Assembly (NCBI RefSeq): GCF_034479615.1
Contig: NZ_CP140255.1
Span: forward strand, 496,001 to 560,000
Direction of reading: 5' to 3'
Length of the DNA: 64,000 nucleotides
Source: Vreelandella neptunia
GTDB taxonomy: Bacteria; Pseudomonadota; Gammaproteobacteria; Pseudomonadales; Halomonadaceae
Positions within the stretch are counted from its first letter, which is position 1; every line of letters begins with the position of its first letter. The notes under the pieces are model-generated. The model was given only the letters and a program-made list of their open reading frames with translations. It was not told the origin of the DNA and made no database searches. Made by a program: the position numbers and the translations under genes. Below are positions 17,469 through 27,302 of this stretch, piece after piece.

Positions 17469-19055
17469 ATGAGTGGATCGACCCAGTTAAGTAAGATTTC
17501 AAGCTGCAAAGGTTTTTGTTCAGCCGCCGTTCTGGGTGGCCTGCTGGTTGGAAGCATTCCTCTTGAGGCTTTTGCATTTGGCTTCGATGATGTCGCTAGA
17601 AAGGCAGAGGAGCTAGCACAGCAGGGCTACCGAGCCCCGGAAACATCTCTGCCTGATGAGCTGCGTGAACTCAGTTATACGGAGTATTCGCAAATACAGT
17701 TCAAGCGAGATCGCGATGTGTGGAGCGGTAAAGGCGCACCGTTCACACTGAGCTTTATCCATGAGGGAATGCATTATGACAGTGCAATCCAATTAAACAG
17801 CATTGATCAGGAGGGCGGGGTACATGGCTTTGCCTATAATCCCGACGACTTTACCTACGGTGATTTAGGCATCTCCGAGGAAGTGAAGAATAGCGATGGC
17901 CTTGGCATTGCCGGTGTTAGGATCAACCATGCATTCAATGAAGGTGAGCGCAATGATGAGGTGATGGTCTTTCTGGGGGCTAGCTATTTTCGCGCTATTG
18001 GCGAAGGGCAGGTTTATGGGCTTTCAGGGCGAGGACTTGCCGTTGATACAGGGCTACCTTCGGGAGAGGAGTTCCCTCGCTTCACGGAAATGTGGATCGT
18101 CGAACCTGGCCCGGAAAGCCAGTACTTGACTATTTTCGCACTGCTTGACTCACCTAGCGTGGCCGGTGCCTACCGCTTCGTGCTACGTCCCGGAGACGAC
18201 ACTCTGGTAGACGTACAGTCGCGCCTATACTTGCGCCGGGCTGTCGAGAAGCTTGGGATAGCGCCGCTAACCAGCATGTACCTTTACGGCCCAGAGCAGC
18301 CCTCTTCGACACAACACTATATCCCGGCAATCCACGACTCTAATGGCCTTTTGATCAATGATGCTGAGAATGGCTGGCTGTGGCGCCCGCTGGCCAATCC
18401 AGCCAGATTGATGATGAATAGACAGGCAACGCCTCAGTTACGCGGTTATGGCTTGATGCAACGTGGTCACAATTTTAGCGATTATCAGGATATTGCCGCA
18501 CGCTATGATCTGCGCCCAAGTGCCTGGGTCGAGCCACAAAACGAATGGGGGGCCGGTAGTGTTGAGCTGATTCAGATTCCGACAGACAACGAGACCAACG
18601 ACAACATCGTATCGATGTGGCTGGCTGATGAAGCGCAGGAGCCGGGAACACCGCTGGCATTCGATTACCGTATTACGTTCACAACCGATGAAAGCCGTCA
18701 CCTTGATCCTCAGCTTGCGTGGGTTGAAGAAACGCGTCGCTCACGGGGAGAAGTGATCCGCGATAACCTGGTGCGCGAGCCCGACGGGACACTCGCTTTT
18801 GTCCTCGATTTTATCGGGCCCTCGCTTTCCGGTATCGGCAGCGATGCAAATATGAGCGTTGAGGCAAGCGTTGGCGATAATGGCGAATTAGCCAATAGTC
18901 GCGTTGTTTATAACCCGGCGACTAACGGTTGGCGTGTGTTTGTCAACGTAACACGTAGCAATGGCAGCCAGCCTTTGGATATCAGGGCCAAGCTAATGCT
19001 CGATGGCAAGCAAATGTCCGAAACCTGGTACTACAGGCTGCCCGCTAATGGCTGA
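17469..19055 (+). CDS. opgG: Periplasmic glucan biosynthesis protein OpgG (MdoG)
   Basis: A 528-residue exported protein. The first 37 or so residues are a signal peptide ending PLEAFA-FGFDDV. There is no twin arginine, which separates it from OpgD. The mature part has the OpgG fold seen in FDDVARKAEELAQQGY, FRAIGEGQVYGLSGRGLAVD and FPRFTEMWIVEP. OpgG modifies or releases beta-glucan chains in the periplasm and works with the glucosyltransferase encoded next. The opgH start overlaps its last eight bases. Confidence 0.93.
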   Translation: MSGSTQLSKISSCKGFCSAAVLGGLLVGSIPLEAFAFGFDDVARKAEELAQQGYRAPETSLPDELRELSYTEYSQIQFKRDRDVWSGKGAPFTLSFIHEGMHYDSAIQLNSIDQEGGVHGFAYNPDDFTYGDLGISEEVKNSDGLGIAGVRINHAFNEGERNDEVMVFLGASYFRAIGEGQVYGLSGRGLAVDTGLPSGEEFPRFTEMWIVEPGPESQYLTIFALLDSPSVAGAYRFVLRPGDDTLVDVQSRLYLRRAVEKLGIAPLTSMYLYGPEQPSSTQHYIPAIHDSNGLLINDAENGWLWRPLANPARLMMNRQATPQLRGYGLMQRGHNFSDYQDIAARYDLRPSAWVEPQNEWGAGSVELIQIPTDNETNDNIVSMWLADEAQEPGTPLAFDYRITFTTDESRHLDPQLAWVEETRRSRGEVIRDNLVREPDGTLAFVLDFIGPSLSGIGSDANMSVEASVGDNGELANSRVVYNPATNGWRVFVNVTRSNGSQPLDIRAKLMLDGKQMSETWYYRLPANG

Positions 19056-21591
19056 AATGATGTCTTCATCGCAGGCAACGCCAACGGATATTTATTTAGA
19101 GCGCTTGGCGTTGGAAACCCAGGATCGTAAGGAGCGCTACAAGTTACTGGTCGGTGATCTAGATAAGCACGACATGGCGTCGCTACACGCTGCGTTGAGC
19201 GAGGATAGTGATGGACATGGTGAGGGGCATAGAAATTGGCAAAGCAATGGGCAGAGTGATGGCAATAGTGATCCGGCAGCGCTGTCAGTAGGTCGACGCC
19301 TGGCGCTTGCCTATGCAGAGCCGCCGCTAGCGCCGCCAGACGTGCTGTCTACGGACACCGTCGGCACTACCCGCCTGCAAACTGCGCCACCTATGAAGCG
19401 AACGCCGTTGGCACCCCAGCAGTGGTCGACCAATCCTTTCGTGAATATTGGTCGCCGCTTTAAGCGCTGGGCAAATGGTGATTTTCGTCGGCGCAGAAGA
19501 GAGTCACCCTCCGCCTCCTGGAAGTGGGTCGCCACCAGGCGTCGTTGGGTTTTGCTGGTGCTTATTTTCGGTCAAAGTATCATCGCCGCCAATCACATGC
19601 GTACCGTCCTCCCTGGCCAGGGCCTTCAGTGGCTTGAGATAACTATCCTGTCGCTGTTTGTGTTGCTATTCGCCTGGGTATCCGCCGGATTTTGGACCGC
19701 CTTGATGGGGTTTTTCCAGCTATTACGAAGCCATGATCGCTACGCCATTGACAGCGAGGTGGGCGACGAGCCGATTGATGATGAGGCACGCACAGCGCTA
19801 TTGGTGCCAATCTGTAACGAGGACGTTGCCAGGGTTTTTGCCGGGGTGCGCGCCACCCTGGAATCCCTGCGCAGTACGGGCAATGACCGGCATTTCGACA
19901 TCTTCATTCTGAGCGATACGTCCGATCCCGATATTGCCATTCAAGAAACCTATGCCTGGCTGGTGTTATGTCGTGATCTTGGGGCTTTCGGTCAGGTTTT
20001 TTATCGTCGTCGACAGCGTCGAGTCAAACGCAAGAGCGGTAATCTCGACGATTTTTGCCGCCGCTGGGGGGCGCTCTATCGTTATATGGTGGTGTTGGAC
20101 GCCGATAGTGTCATGAGCGGCAAATGCCTGACGCGACTGGTGCAAATGATGGAGGTGCACGCCAGAGTCGGCATTATCCAAACAGCACCACGCGCTTCGG
20201 GGCGCCTCAATCTGTACGCTCGGATGCAACAGTTTGCGACACGGGTGTACGGACCGCTGTTTACTGCCGGGCTCCATTTTTGGCAATTGGGTGAGTCGCA
20301 TTACTGGGGCCATAACGCGATCATTCGCCTCGCCCCGTTTATGCAGCATTGCATACTGGCGCCACTGCCCGGTAAAGGCTCGATGTCGGGTGAGATACTA
20401 TCCCATGATTTTGTCGAGGCGGCGCTGATGCGGCGAGCCGGTTGGGGGGTATGGATTGCCTACAAATTGGAAGGCAGCTTTGAAGAAATGCCGCCTAATC
20501 TGCTGGATGAGCTCAATCGCGACAGACGCTGGTGCCACGGAAATTTGATGAACTTCCGGCTGTTTTTCTCGCAAGGTATCCACCCTGTCCATCGTGCCGT
20601 TTTCCTGACCGGTTTAATGTCTTATCTTTCAGCGCCGCTATGGTGTCTTTTTTTAGTGCTTTCTACCGCACTTTTAGCAGTGCATACCTTTAGCACGCCC
20701 GACTACTTTCCTGAGCCGGGAATGTTGTTTCCTGTTTGGCCACAGTGGAATCCAACCTTAGCGGTGGGGTTGTTCGGTGTTACGGCGTTACTTCTTTTCT
20801 TGCCTAAGCTGCTCAGCGTGTTGCTGGTGTGGATACAGGGGAGTCGTCAATTTGGCGGGCCACTCAAGGTATTGGAAAGTATGATTCTTGAGTCGCTATT
20901 CTCGATGCTATTAGCGCCAGTAAGGATGCTGTTTCACACCCGCTTTGTGCTGACGTCATTAATGGGGTGGGCGGTTCAATGGCGCTCACCATCACGTGAA
21001 AATAGCGACACGACGTGGGGGGATGCTTTCCGCGCACATTGGAGTCAAACCCTAATAGGGGCGGTTTGGGCAGCGGGTGTTTACGTTATGGAGCCTACAT
21101 TTCTTTGGTGGCTCTCGCCCATCGTCTTCGCTTTGATGCTGTCTATCCCGGTATCGGCCCTGTCGAGCCGTGTCTCGTTAGGGCGGTTCTGCTTTCAAAA
21201 GCGGCTTTTCCGGATTCCAGAAGAAACACAGCCGCCCAGTGTGTTGCGGCGCATGGTGAGATTGCTCACCCGCATGAATACTGGAATGGCGGCGCCCTCT
21301 TTTGCCCAAATGGTGGTAGATCCTGTGCCGAATGCGTTGGCCACTGCTTTAGGGACATCACGGCATACCGATGCCGAGCCAATACGCAAGTGTCGGGCCG
21401 AACGGGTTGCACGCGGAGCCAGGATGGGGCCTGCGGCAATGAGTAAGCTGGAGCGTTTGGATTTTCTAGATGACCCGGTGATGATGTCGCAACTGCACTA
21501 TCACGTTTGGGAAGACAGCAAGGCGCATCACAGTTGGTTTGACTGTGGTCTGCCAGGCCGTGAATCCAAGCACCTCCCAACCTTCAACTAA
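19048..21591 (+). CDS. opgH: Glucan glucosyltransferase OpgH (MdoH)
   Basis: A family 2 glycosyltransferase of 847 residues if started at 19048, the size of its E. coli counterpart; the frame is open to 19003, but that extends deep into opgG. About seven or eight membrane segments flank the catalytic core. LVPICNEDVARVFAGVRATL opens the domain, VVLDADSVM carries the metal Asp, and RDRRWCHGN is the QxxRW-like acceptor motif. It polymerises glucose from UDP-glucose across the inner membrane into osmoregulated glucans. Having this pair in a salt-loving organism is notable, because the glucans are usually made at low osmolarity. Confidence 0.94.
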   Translation: MAEMMSSSQATPTDIYLERLALETQDRKERYKLLVGDLDKHDMASLHAALSEDSDGHGEGHRNWQSNGQSDGNSDPAALSVGRRLALAYAEPPLAPPDVLSTDTVGTTRLQTAPPMKRTPLAPQQWSTNPFVNIGRRFKRWANGDFRRRRRESPSASWKWVATRRRWVLLVLIFGQSIIAANHMRTVLPGQGLQWLEITILSLFVLLFAWVSAGFWTALMGFFQLLRSHDRYAIDSEVGDEPIDDEARTALLVPICNEDVARVFAGVRATLESLRSTGNDRHFDIFILSDTSDPDIAIQETYAWLVLCRDLGAFGQVFYRRRQRRVKRKSGNLDDFCRRWGALYRYMVVLDADSVMSGKCLTRLVQMMEVHARVGIIQTAPRASGRLNLYARMQQFATRVYGPLFTAGLHFWQLGESHYWGHNAIIRLAPFMQHCILAPLPGKGSMSGEILSHDFVEAALMRRAGWGVWIAYKLEGSFEEMPPNLLDELNRDRRWCHGNLMNFRLFFSQGIHPVHRAVFLTGLMSYLSAPLWCLFLVLSTALLAVHTFSTPDYFPEPGMLFPVWPQWNPTLAVGLFGVTALLLFLPKLLSVLLVWIQGSRQFGGPLKVLESMILESLFSMLLAPVRMLFHTRFVLTSLMGWAVQWRSPSRENSDTTWGDAFRAHWSQTLIGAVWAAGVYVMEPTFLWWLSPIVFALMLSIPVSALSSRVSLGRFCFQKRLFRIPEETQPPSVLRRMVRLLTRMNTGMAAPSFAQMVVDPVPNALATALGTSRHTDAEPIRKCRAERVARGARMGPAAMSKLERLDFLDDPVMMSQLHYHVWEDSKAHHSWFDCGLPGRESKHLPTFN

Positions 21592-21669
21592 GCTGACTGT
21601 TTTTTAGCTACTCTCGTATTTAATCAGGCCGGCTGAGAGGCTGGCTTATATTGCCGCTCGCTGACTCGC

Positions 21670-22617
21670 TCAGAACGTTTTTGCACTGAGCGTTTGCGAC
21701 GGGCTCTCCCCGAACTGCTGCTTGTAGTCGTGGGCGAACTGACCCAAGTGCCAAAATCCCCAGTAGGTGGCTATTTCCGTGACCGATTGCTGCGGAGATG
21801 CCGCGCGCAGCGCCCGGCGCACGCGGTTCAACCGGGTCAGGCGTAAAAACTGCAGCGGGCTGATGCCCAGGATGGTGGTAAAGCTGTACTGCAGGGTGCG
21901 GCGGCTAACGTGAGTGAGCTGACAAAGCTCCTCCATCGTCACCGGGCCATCCAAGTGCTCATCAACATAGCGTTTAACCCGGTCTACCACTTCCTTACGA
22001 TGAGTGTAACTGGGTGGCAGCTCTGCGCCAGGCTGCTCGCCCTGCAGCAGTTCGAGTAACGCCATCAGCAGAATGTCTTGATGAATATGGCTAGCGATCG
22101 CCAGGGTCTGGCTGGTGAGGAGACGTTCAATAAGAAATGACACCGCATTGAGCGTTTCGCCAGCCGCTTGCCGACGCGGCTTTACTTGCCAGCGTTTATC
22201 CAGGCGCACCCCCTGCCGTTTAGCCGCCGCGGTCAATGCGGGCAACTGGATCACCAGCCCATAGATATCGAAGGCCTGTGGGGTAACCAGTTCAAAATCC
22301 CGACCGCCGGGGCGGCACATCACCTCGCCCGCGCTAAGCGTTTGACCATTGATACGCGTGCCTTGACGAGTAGTGGGAATCCCAATCCACAGCGAATTTG
22401 GCCATACCCGACAGTCCTGGCGTAGCGCTTGCCCGGTGTACTCCTTAAACACCTGCATCGTCTCTAATGCCACTTCATCCAGGCGACCATAGAAACTGCC
22501 AGGACTGAGCTGGTCGTACTCCTGCTGCCAACGCGTCAGGTTTTGCGCGTGCTCATCAGCATCAAACGCTTCCTGGACGCATCTTTTTGGTGCAAATGCG
22601 CTGTCGAGCGTGGTCAT
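21670..22617 (-). CDS. AraC-family regulator, probable activator of the ethanolamine genes
   Basis: A 315-residue protein whose last 100 residues hold the two helix-turn-helix motifs of the AraC family: VTMEELCQLTHVSRRTLQYS and the closing SVTEIATYWGFWHLGQFAHD. The N-terminal part (about 1-200) resembles the ligand domain of EutR-like regulators. It is divergent from eutB across 227 bases, so activation of eutBC and the permease in response to ethanolamine is likely, by analogy with EutR. Confidence 0.85.
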   Translation of the reverse strand: MTTLDSAFAPKRCVQEAFDADEHAQNLTRWQQEYDQLSPGSFYGRLDEVALETMQVFKEYTGQALRQDCRVWPNSLWIGIPTTRQGTRINGQTLSAGEVMCRPGGRDFELVTPQAFDIYGLVIQLPALTAAAKRQGVRLDKRWQVKPRRQAAGETLNAVSFLIERLLTSQTLAIASHIHQDILLMALLELLQGEQPGAELPPSYTHRKEVVDRVKRYVDEHLDGPVTMEELCQLTHVSRRTLQYSFTTILGISPLQFLRLTRLNRVRRALRAASPQQSVTEIATYWGFWHLGQFAHDYKQQFGESPSQTLSAKTF

Positions 22618-22844
22618 GGGTATCTCCTCAAGACGTAATACGCGCCCAATACTGCCTGGTTAACGCCTTAACTTTTTGTATTTATTTGAATTTATTAAAT
22701 ATTGAAGGGTTTGCCAAAACTCGATACTCCCTTTCTAGTGATAGCGCTATGGTAGAAACAAGCAAGTTTTATACCTCAACGCGCATGCCGTGACGCTGTG
22801 TCTGAAATATACGTAGAAATTGAAATATAAAAAAGGAAGGCCCC

Positions 22845-24260
22845 ATGACGCAGACCTATCACACGACGGTGGGGAGCCGCAGCTATCGCTTTGCAAGCCT
22901 GGCAGAGCTAATGGCTAAAGCCACACCGCCCCGTTCCGGCGACCGTTTGGCCGGGGTAATGGCGGAGAGCGCCGAAGAGCGCGTGGTCGCTCAGATGGTA
23001 TTGGCTGAACTCCCGCTCACCACCTTTTTGAACGAGGTCTTGATCCCCTACGAAGAGGATGAAATCACTCGGCTGATTATCGATGACCATGACGCCGACG
23101 CTTTCGCTCCCCTCCGTCACCTCACCGTCGGCGATTTTCGTAACTGGCTGCTCTCCGATCACGCTACCAGTGAGGTGTTAGCAGAAGTAAAAGCGGGGAT
23201 TACCCCCGAAATGGCCGCTGCCGTCAGCAAGCTGATGCGCAATCAGGATTTGATTCTGGTGGCCAAAAAGTGTCGGGTCACCACCGCCTTTCGCAATACG
23301 ATTGGCCTGCCGGGGCGGCTTTCCACCCGGCTTCAGCCCAATCACCCCACCGATGATGTGACCGGCATTGCGGCCAGTATTCTGGATGGCCTGCTCTACG
23401 GCAGCGGCGACGCGGTGATTGGCATCAATCCCGCGACGGATAACGTTGCCCAGAGTGTCAAGCTGATGCGCTTGATGGATGAAGTGATCCAGAAGTATCA
23501 AATCCCCACCCAGTCCTGTGTGCTTACCCACGTAACGAATACGCTGGAAGCGATCGAGCAGGGAGCCCCGGTGGATCTGGTATTCCAGTCGATCGGCGGC
23601 ACCGAGGCCACTAACCGCAGTTTTGGCTTTGACTTGAGCACTCTCGCCGAAGCCGAAGCGGCGGCCCAGTCGCTCAATCGCGGTACGGTGGGGAGCAACG
23701 TGATGTATTTCGAAACCGGCCAGGGTAGCTCGCTCTCTGCCGACGCTCACCACGGGCTCGACCAGCAAACCTGCGAAGCCCGCGCATACGCTGTGGCGCG
23801 CAAGTTCAATCCGCTGCTGGTCAATACCGTGGTGGGGTTTATCGGCCCCGAGTACCTGTTCGACGGCAAGGAAATCACCCGCGCCGGGCTCGAAGACCAT
23901 TTCTGCGGCAAGCTGCTGGGCGTGCCCATGGGCTGCGATGTCTGCTACACCAACCACGCCGAAGCCGACCAGAATGATATGGATAATCTGCTCACGCTGC
24001 TGGGCGTGGCGGGCTGCAACTTCATTATGGGTATCCCCGGCTCTGACGACATCATGCTCAATTACCAGACGACTTCCTTTCACGACGCGCTCTATGCACG
24101 GCGGGTACTGGGGCTCAAGGCCGCGCCGGAGTTTGAGCGCTGGCTCGAAGAGATGCAGATTTTCCAGGATGTCAGCACCCACCGGCTCAATGACCAGTTG
24201 CCCGCCGCCTTTGCCAACAGCCTGCGCCACCTGCCTAAGGAGCCGCGCCATGGCACATGA
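22845..24260 (+). CDS. eutB: Ethanolamine ammonia-lyase large subunit
   Basis: A 471-residue catalytic subunit. Recognisable parts include FNEVLIPYEEDEITRLIID near the start, NHPTDDVTGIAASILDGLLY and GINPATDNVAQSVKLM in the substrate barrel, and the cobalamin-contacting late segment MGIPGSDDIMLNYQTTSFHD. With EutC and adenosylcobalamin it splits ethanolamine into acetaldehyde and ammonia. AAGGAAGG precedes the start. It overlaps eutC by 11 bases. No shell or aldehyde dehydrogenase genes follow, so this is a catabolic system without a microcompartment in this locus. Confidence 0.95.
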   Translation: MTQTYHTTVGSRSYRFASLAELMAKATPPRSGDRLAGVMAESAEERVVAQMVLAELPLTTFLNEVLIPYEEDEITRLIIDDHDADAFAPLRHLTVGDFRNWLLSDHATSEVLAEVKAGITPEMAAAVSKLMRNQDLILVAKKCRVTTAFRNTIGLPGRLSTRLQPNHPTDDVTGIAASILDGLLYGSGDAVIGINPATDNVAQSVKLMRLMDEVIQKYQIPTQSCVLTHVTNTLEAIEQGAPVDLVFQSIGGTEATNRSFGFDLSTLAEAEAAAQSLNRGTVGSNVMYFETGQGSSLSADAHHGLDQQTCEARAYAVARKFNPLLVNTVVGFIGPEYLFDGKEITRAGLEDHFCGKLLGVPMGCDVCYTNHAEADQNDMDNLLTLLGVAGCNFIMGIPGSDDIMLNYQTTSFHDALYARRVLGLKAAPEFERWLEEMQIFQDVSTHRLNDQLPAAFANSLRHLPKEPRHGT

Positions 24261-25086
24261 TCCATCATCCCCCATCGTAGTGGAGAACCCTTGGGAGCGG
24301 CTGAATGCCTTTACCGACGCGCGAATTGGCCTGGGGCGTGCTGGGGTCAGCCTGCCGACCAGCAAGCTGCTGGCATTTCAGTTGGCTCACGCCCAAGCAC
24401 AGGATGCGGTTCACTGTCCGCTTGATGTGGAAGCGCTCTCCGCAGAGCTGACCCAGGCCCTGAGTTTATCTGGGGCTCCGATTCGTCTGCACAGCCATGC
24501 CCAGGATCGCGCTATGTACCTGCAGCGGCCCGACTATGGCCGTCGCCTTAACGACGAAACCCGTGAGCACCTACAGAAAGCCGCCGCGTCTCAGCAGCGC
24601 TATGACCTTGCGATTGTCGTGGTCGATGGGCTTTCGGCGTTGGCTGTACAGCAAAACAGTGCCTCATTTCTTAGCGCGCTTTACCAGATGCTGAGCAGCG
24701 ATGCCGTCGACTGGCAGCTAGCGCCGCTGACTATTGTCGAGCAGGGGCGAGTAGCGATTGGCGACGAAATTGGCGCCCTGCTCAATGCCGACGCCGTGCT
24801 CGTCATGATCGGCGAACGGCCGGGGCTAAGCTCGCCGGATAGCCTGGGGCTATATATGACCTGGGCACCGGAACCCGGGCTTAAGGATGACCGGCGCAAC
24901 TGCATCTCCAATGTACGCCCGGCGGGTTTGCAAGTAGAAGAGGCCGCCCGGCGCTTTTTTCTGCTGTTAAAAGAGGCCCGCCAGCTCAAGTTGTCGGGCG
25001 TTAAGCTGAAAGACCGCAGTGAAGACGATGTGCTGGAAGGAGACTCCGCATCAGGCTCGACGCGTAACTTCCTGGTGGCGGACTAA
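24250..25086 (+). CDS. eutC: Ethanolamine ammonia-lyase small subunit
   Basis: A 278-residue subunit, somewhat shorter than the enterobacterial protein. LNAFTDARIGLGRAGVSLPT near residue 18, AIVVVDGLSALAVQQN near 120 and the late GLYMTWAPEPGLKDDRRNCI are characteristic. It binds the adenosylcobalamin cofactor together with EutB. The frame is open much further upstream inside eutB, but the ATG at 24250 begins exactly where the family does. The terminal 25 or so residues are polar and variable. Confidence 0.94.
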   Translation: MAHDPSSPIVVENPWERLNAFTDARIGLGRAGVSLPTSKLLAFQLAHAQAQDAVHCPLDVEALSAELTQALSLSGAPIRLHSHAQDRAMYLQRPDYGRRLNDETREHLQKAAASQQRYDLAIVVVDGLSALAVQQNSASFLSALYQMLSSDAVDWQLAPLTIVEQGRVAIGDEIGALLNADAVLVMIGERPGLSSPDSLGLYMTWAPEPGLKDDRRNCISNVRPAGLQVEEAARRFFLLLKEARQLKLSGVKLKDRSEDDVLEGDSASGSTRNFLVAD

Positions 25087-25201
25087 CGTCACCCAGCAAG
25101 CGACACCCTATAACAACGATCACACAACAAAACGGAACAACGTTAGTAAACCACAGCACGCCGCTGACGACGATTTCGTTCCACACTTAAAGGGCAAAAC
25201 G

Positions 25202-26641
25202 ATGACACAACCAACGATAGATCAAGCGTATCTGGCTAAACGCCAACTGCGCAAAGGCACCGCTGGCTGGATGTTGCTGGCGGGCCTCGGGGTTTCCTAC
25301 GTAATTTCCGGTGATTTCGCCGGGTGGAACTTTGGTATTGCTGAAGCTGGCTGGGGTGGCTTTGCGATAGCCGCGTGTCTGATGGCGTTAATGTATCTGG
25401 CGCTGGTGCTGTCACTTGCCGAAATGTCGGCGGCGATACCCGCGGCTGGGGGTGGCTACAGCTTTGCCCGTCAGGCAATGGGGCCTGCTGGCGGCTATCT
25501 AACTGGGCTGGCCGTATTGATTGAGTATGCCCTGGCACCGGCGGCCATTGTGATCTTCATTGGTGCCGCCGTAGAGTCGTTGCTGGGTATCAACGGCCCG
25601 CTGGTCTACCTCATTTTCTACGCATTGTTTATCGGCATTCACCTGGCGGGTGTGGGGGAAGCGCTAAAAGTCATGATGGTCATCAGTGGCTTGGCAGTGT
25701 TTGCTATCCTGGCCACCGCCGTCGCACTGATCGGAGATTTTGATGCCGCCAACTTGTTCGATATTGCCCCCACCGATGCGGCGGGTGCGAGCACCTTTAT
25801 GCCGTTTGGCTGGTACGGCGTCTGGGCGGCACTACCCTTTGGTATGTGGCTGTTTCTAGCGGTGGAAGGCGTACCGCTTGCTGCCGAAGAGGCGAAAGAT
25901 CCTGCCCGGGACATGCCCAAAGGCATTATCGGCGCGATGTTGTTTCTGCTGTTCACGGCGCTGTTAGTGGTGGTGCTGCTGGCCGGTGCGGCGGGTGCCG
26001 AGATGATCGGTCAAAGCGGCGTGCCGCTGGTGGATGCGTTGAACGCAGCGGGCAATCCGACCCTGGCAACCGTGGTGAACGTGCTGGGCCTGGCGGGGCT
26101 AATTGCTTCCTTCTTCTCGATTATTTATGGCTACAGCCGGTTGGTGTTTGCGCTCTCACGGGCGGGGTACCTCCCCAAGGCCCTGTCGCTGACCAGTGGC
26201 CGTAAAGTGCCCTATCTGGCCCTGATCGTGCCCGGTGTGTTTGGCTTTCTGGTGTCGTTGAGCGGTGAAGGCGACCTGATGCTGGGCATGGCCGTGGTTG
26301 GTGCGACGATCTCTTATGCGCTCATGGCACTCAGCCATATTCTACTGCGGGTAAAACAACCCGACCTGCCGCGCCCGTATAAAACCCCTGGCGGTGTCGT
26401 CACCTCAGGGATTGCACTGGTGCTTTCCCTGGTTGCGCTCACCGGGGTATACGCCTTCGACCCACGCGCCTTTAACTACACCATTGTGCTGTTCATTGTT
26501 GGCGCAGCCTACTTCTTCCTCTACAGCAAGCATCACCTCGTAGCGAAAACCGCCGAGGAGGAGTTTGCGCTGGTGGTCGCTTCACCTGAAGATCTGGAAG
26601 GTAGTGATTCAGACCCAGCTGTCACGACAGCGAAGCTGTAA
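25202..26641 (+). CDS. eat: Ethanolamine permease, APC superfamily
   Basis: A 479-residue transporter with twelve hydrophobic segments. The first helix region GVSYVISGDFAGWNFGIAEA is typical of ethanolamine permeases of the amino acid-polyamine-organocation superfamily. The start at 25202 has AAAGGG 8 bases before it; the longer frame to 25019 lies inside eutC and is rejected. It follows eutC by 115 bases and is closed by a strong terminator, so it most likely supplies ethanolamine to EutBC. Confidence 0.92.
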   Translation: MTQPTIDQAYLAKRQLRKGTAGWMLLAGLGVSYVISGDFAGWNFGIAEAGWGGFAIAACLMALMYLALVLSLAEMSAAIPAAGGGYSFARQAMGPAGGYLTGLAVLIEYALAPAAIVIFIGAAVESLLGINGPLVYLIFYALFIGIHLAGVGEALKVMMVISGLAVFAILATAVALIGDFDAANLFDIAPTDAAGASTFMPFGWYGVWAALPFGMWLFLAVEGVPLAAEEAKDPARDMPKGIIGAMLFLLFTALLVVVLLAGAAGAEMIGQSGVPLVDALNAAGNPTLATVVNVLGLAGLIASFFSIIYGYSRLVFALSRAGYLPKALSLTSGRKVPYLALIVPGVFGFLVSLSGEGDLMLGMAVVGATISYALMALSHILLRVKQPDLPRPYKTPGGVVTSGIALVLSLVALTGVYAFDPRAFNYTIVLFIVGAAYFFLYSKHHLVAKTAEEEFALVVASPEDLEGSDSDPAVTTAKL

Positions 26642-26669
26642 TTTGCGAGGTTAATCGCCTAGGCTAAAC

Positions 26670-26703
26670 AAGCCTCTTTGCCCTGCGGCAAAGAGGCTTT
26701 TTT
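26670..26703 (+). terminator. Rho-independent terminator after the ethanolamine permease
   Basis: Stem GCCTCTTTGCC / GGCAAAGAGGC with loop CTGC, then six T. It closes the eut unit. Confidence 0.92.
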
Positions 26704-26725
26704 GGCTAATGATAAAGGAGTCGTC

Positions 26726-27220
26726 ATGACGTTGACATTTGATCGTCCCAGCGAGCAGCAGCGCTGGTATGCCGTTGATGATGACGTAATGGGAGGCGTT
26801 TCAAGGAGCGCTTTTCGCGTTACTGATGGCGAAGGACATTTTCATGGCGAGGTGTCACTGGAAAACGGCGGTGGCTTTGCCTCCGTTCGGCGCGAGCCCA
26901 ACGGTTTTGAACCCACCCTGGCGGATGCCCAGGGTATAGCGCTGACCGTGCGCGGCGATGGACGTACCTATCAACTGCGCCTGAAAAGCACCTCCCTTGG
27001 CAATGCCTCAGCGTACCGAGTGAAGTTTACGCCTTCTCAAGATGCCTGGGAGACGCTGCACTTCTCATGGGATGCTTTTGAAGCGGTGCGGCGGGGAACG
27101 ATACTGAGTGACGCCCCAGCAGTAACGCCAAGCGAGATTCACCAACTCGGCTTTTTAATCGCTGACCGCACCGCGGGGCCTTTTTGCTTACGGCTCAAAC
27201 GTATTGCGTCAGTGAGCTAA
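26726..27220 (+). CDS. CIA30-family protein
   Basis: A 164-residue protein resembling complex I intermediate-associated protein 30: LTFDRPSEQQRWYAVDDDVM then GGVSRSAFRV near the start, and ASVRREPNGFEPTLADAQGI in the middle, consistent with a galactose-binding-like beta sandwich. The start at 26726 has AAAGGAG; an earlier in-frame start would fall inside the terminator. No bacterial function is firmly established for the family. It lies between eut and aceK, apparently as its own unit. Confidence 0.82.
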   Translation: MTLTFDRPSEQQRWYAVDDDVMGGVSRSAFRVTDGEGHFHGEVSLENGGGFASVRREPNGFEPTLADAQGIALTVRGDGRTYQLRLKSTSLGNASAYRVKFTPSQDAWETLHFSWDAFEAVRRGTILSDAPAVTPSEIHQLGFLIADRTAGPFCLRLKRIASVS

Positions 27221-27302
27221 GAAGGGGGCTACCCAACCAAGGTCGTCTCGCATGTCGTTTCCGGTTACGCCAAGCTGGTGAAAATAAACAGGAGCCCGGC
27301 CC

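Noticed and set aside
19003..19047. Upstream start for opgH giving 862 residues
   Set aside because: It lies within opgG and gives a Cys/Pro-rich start unlike the family; the ATG at 19048 gives the usual length.
23178..24365. A 395-codon open frame antisense to eutB
   Set aside because: It mirrors the codon bias of eutB on the other strand, has no recognisable domain, and eutB itself is unmistakable.
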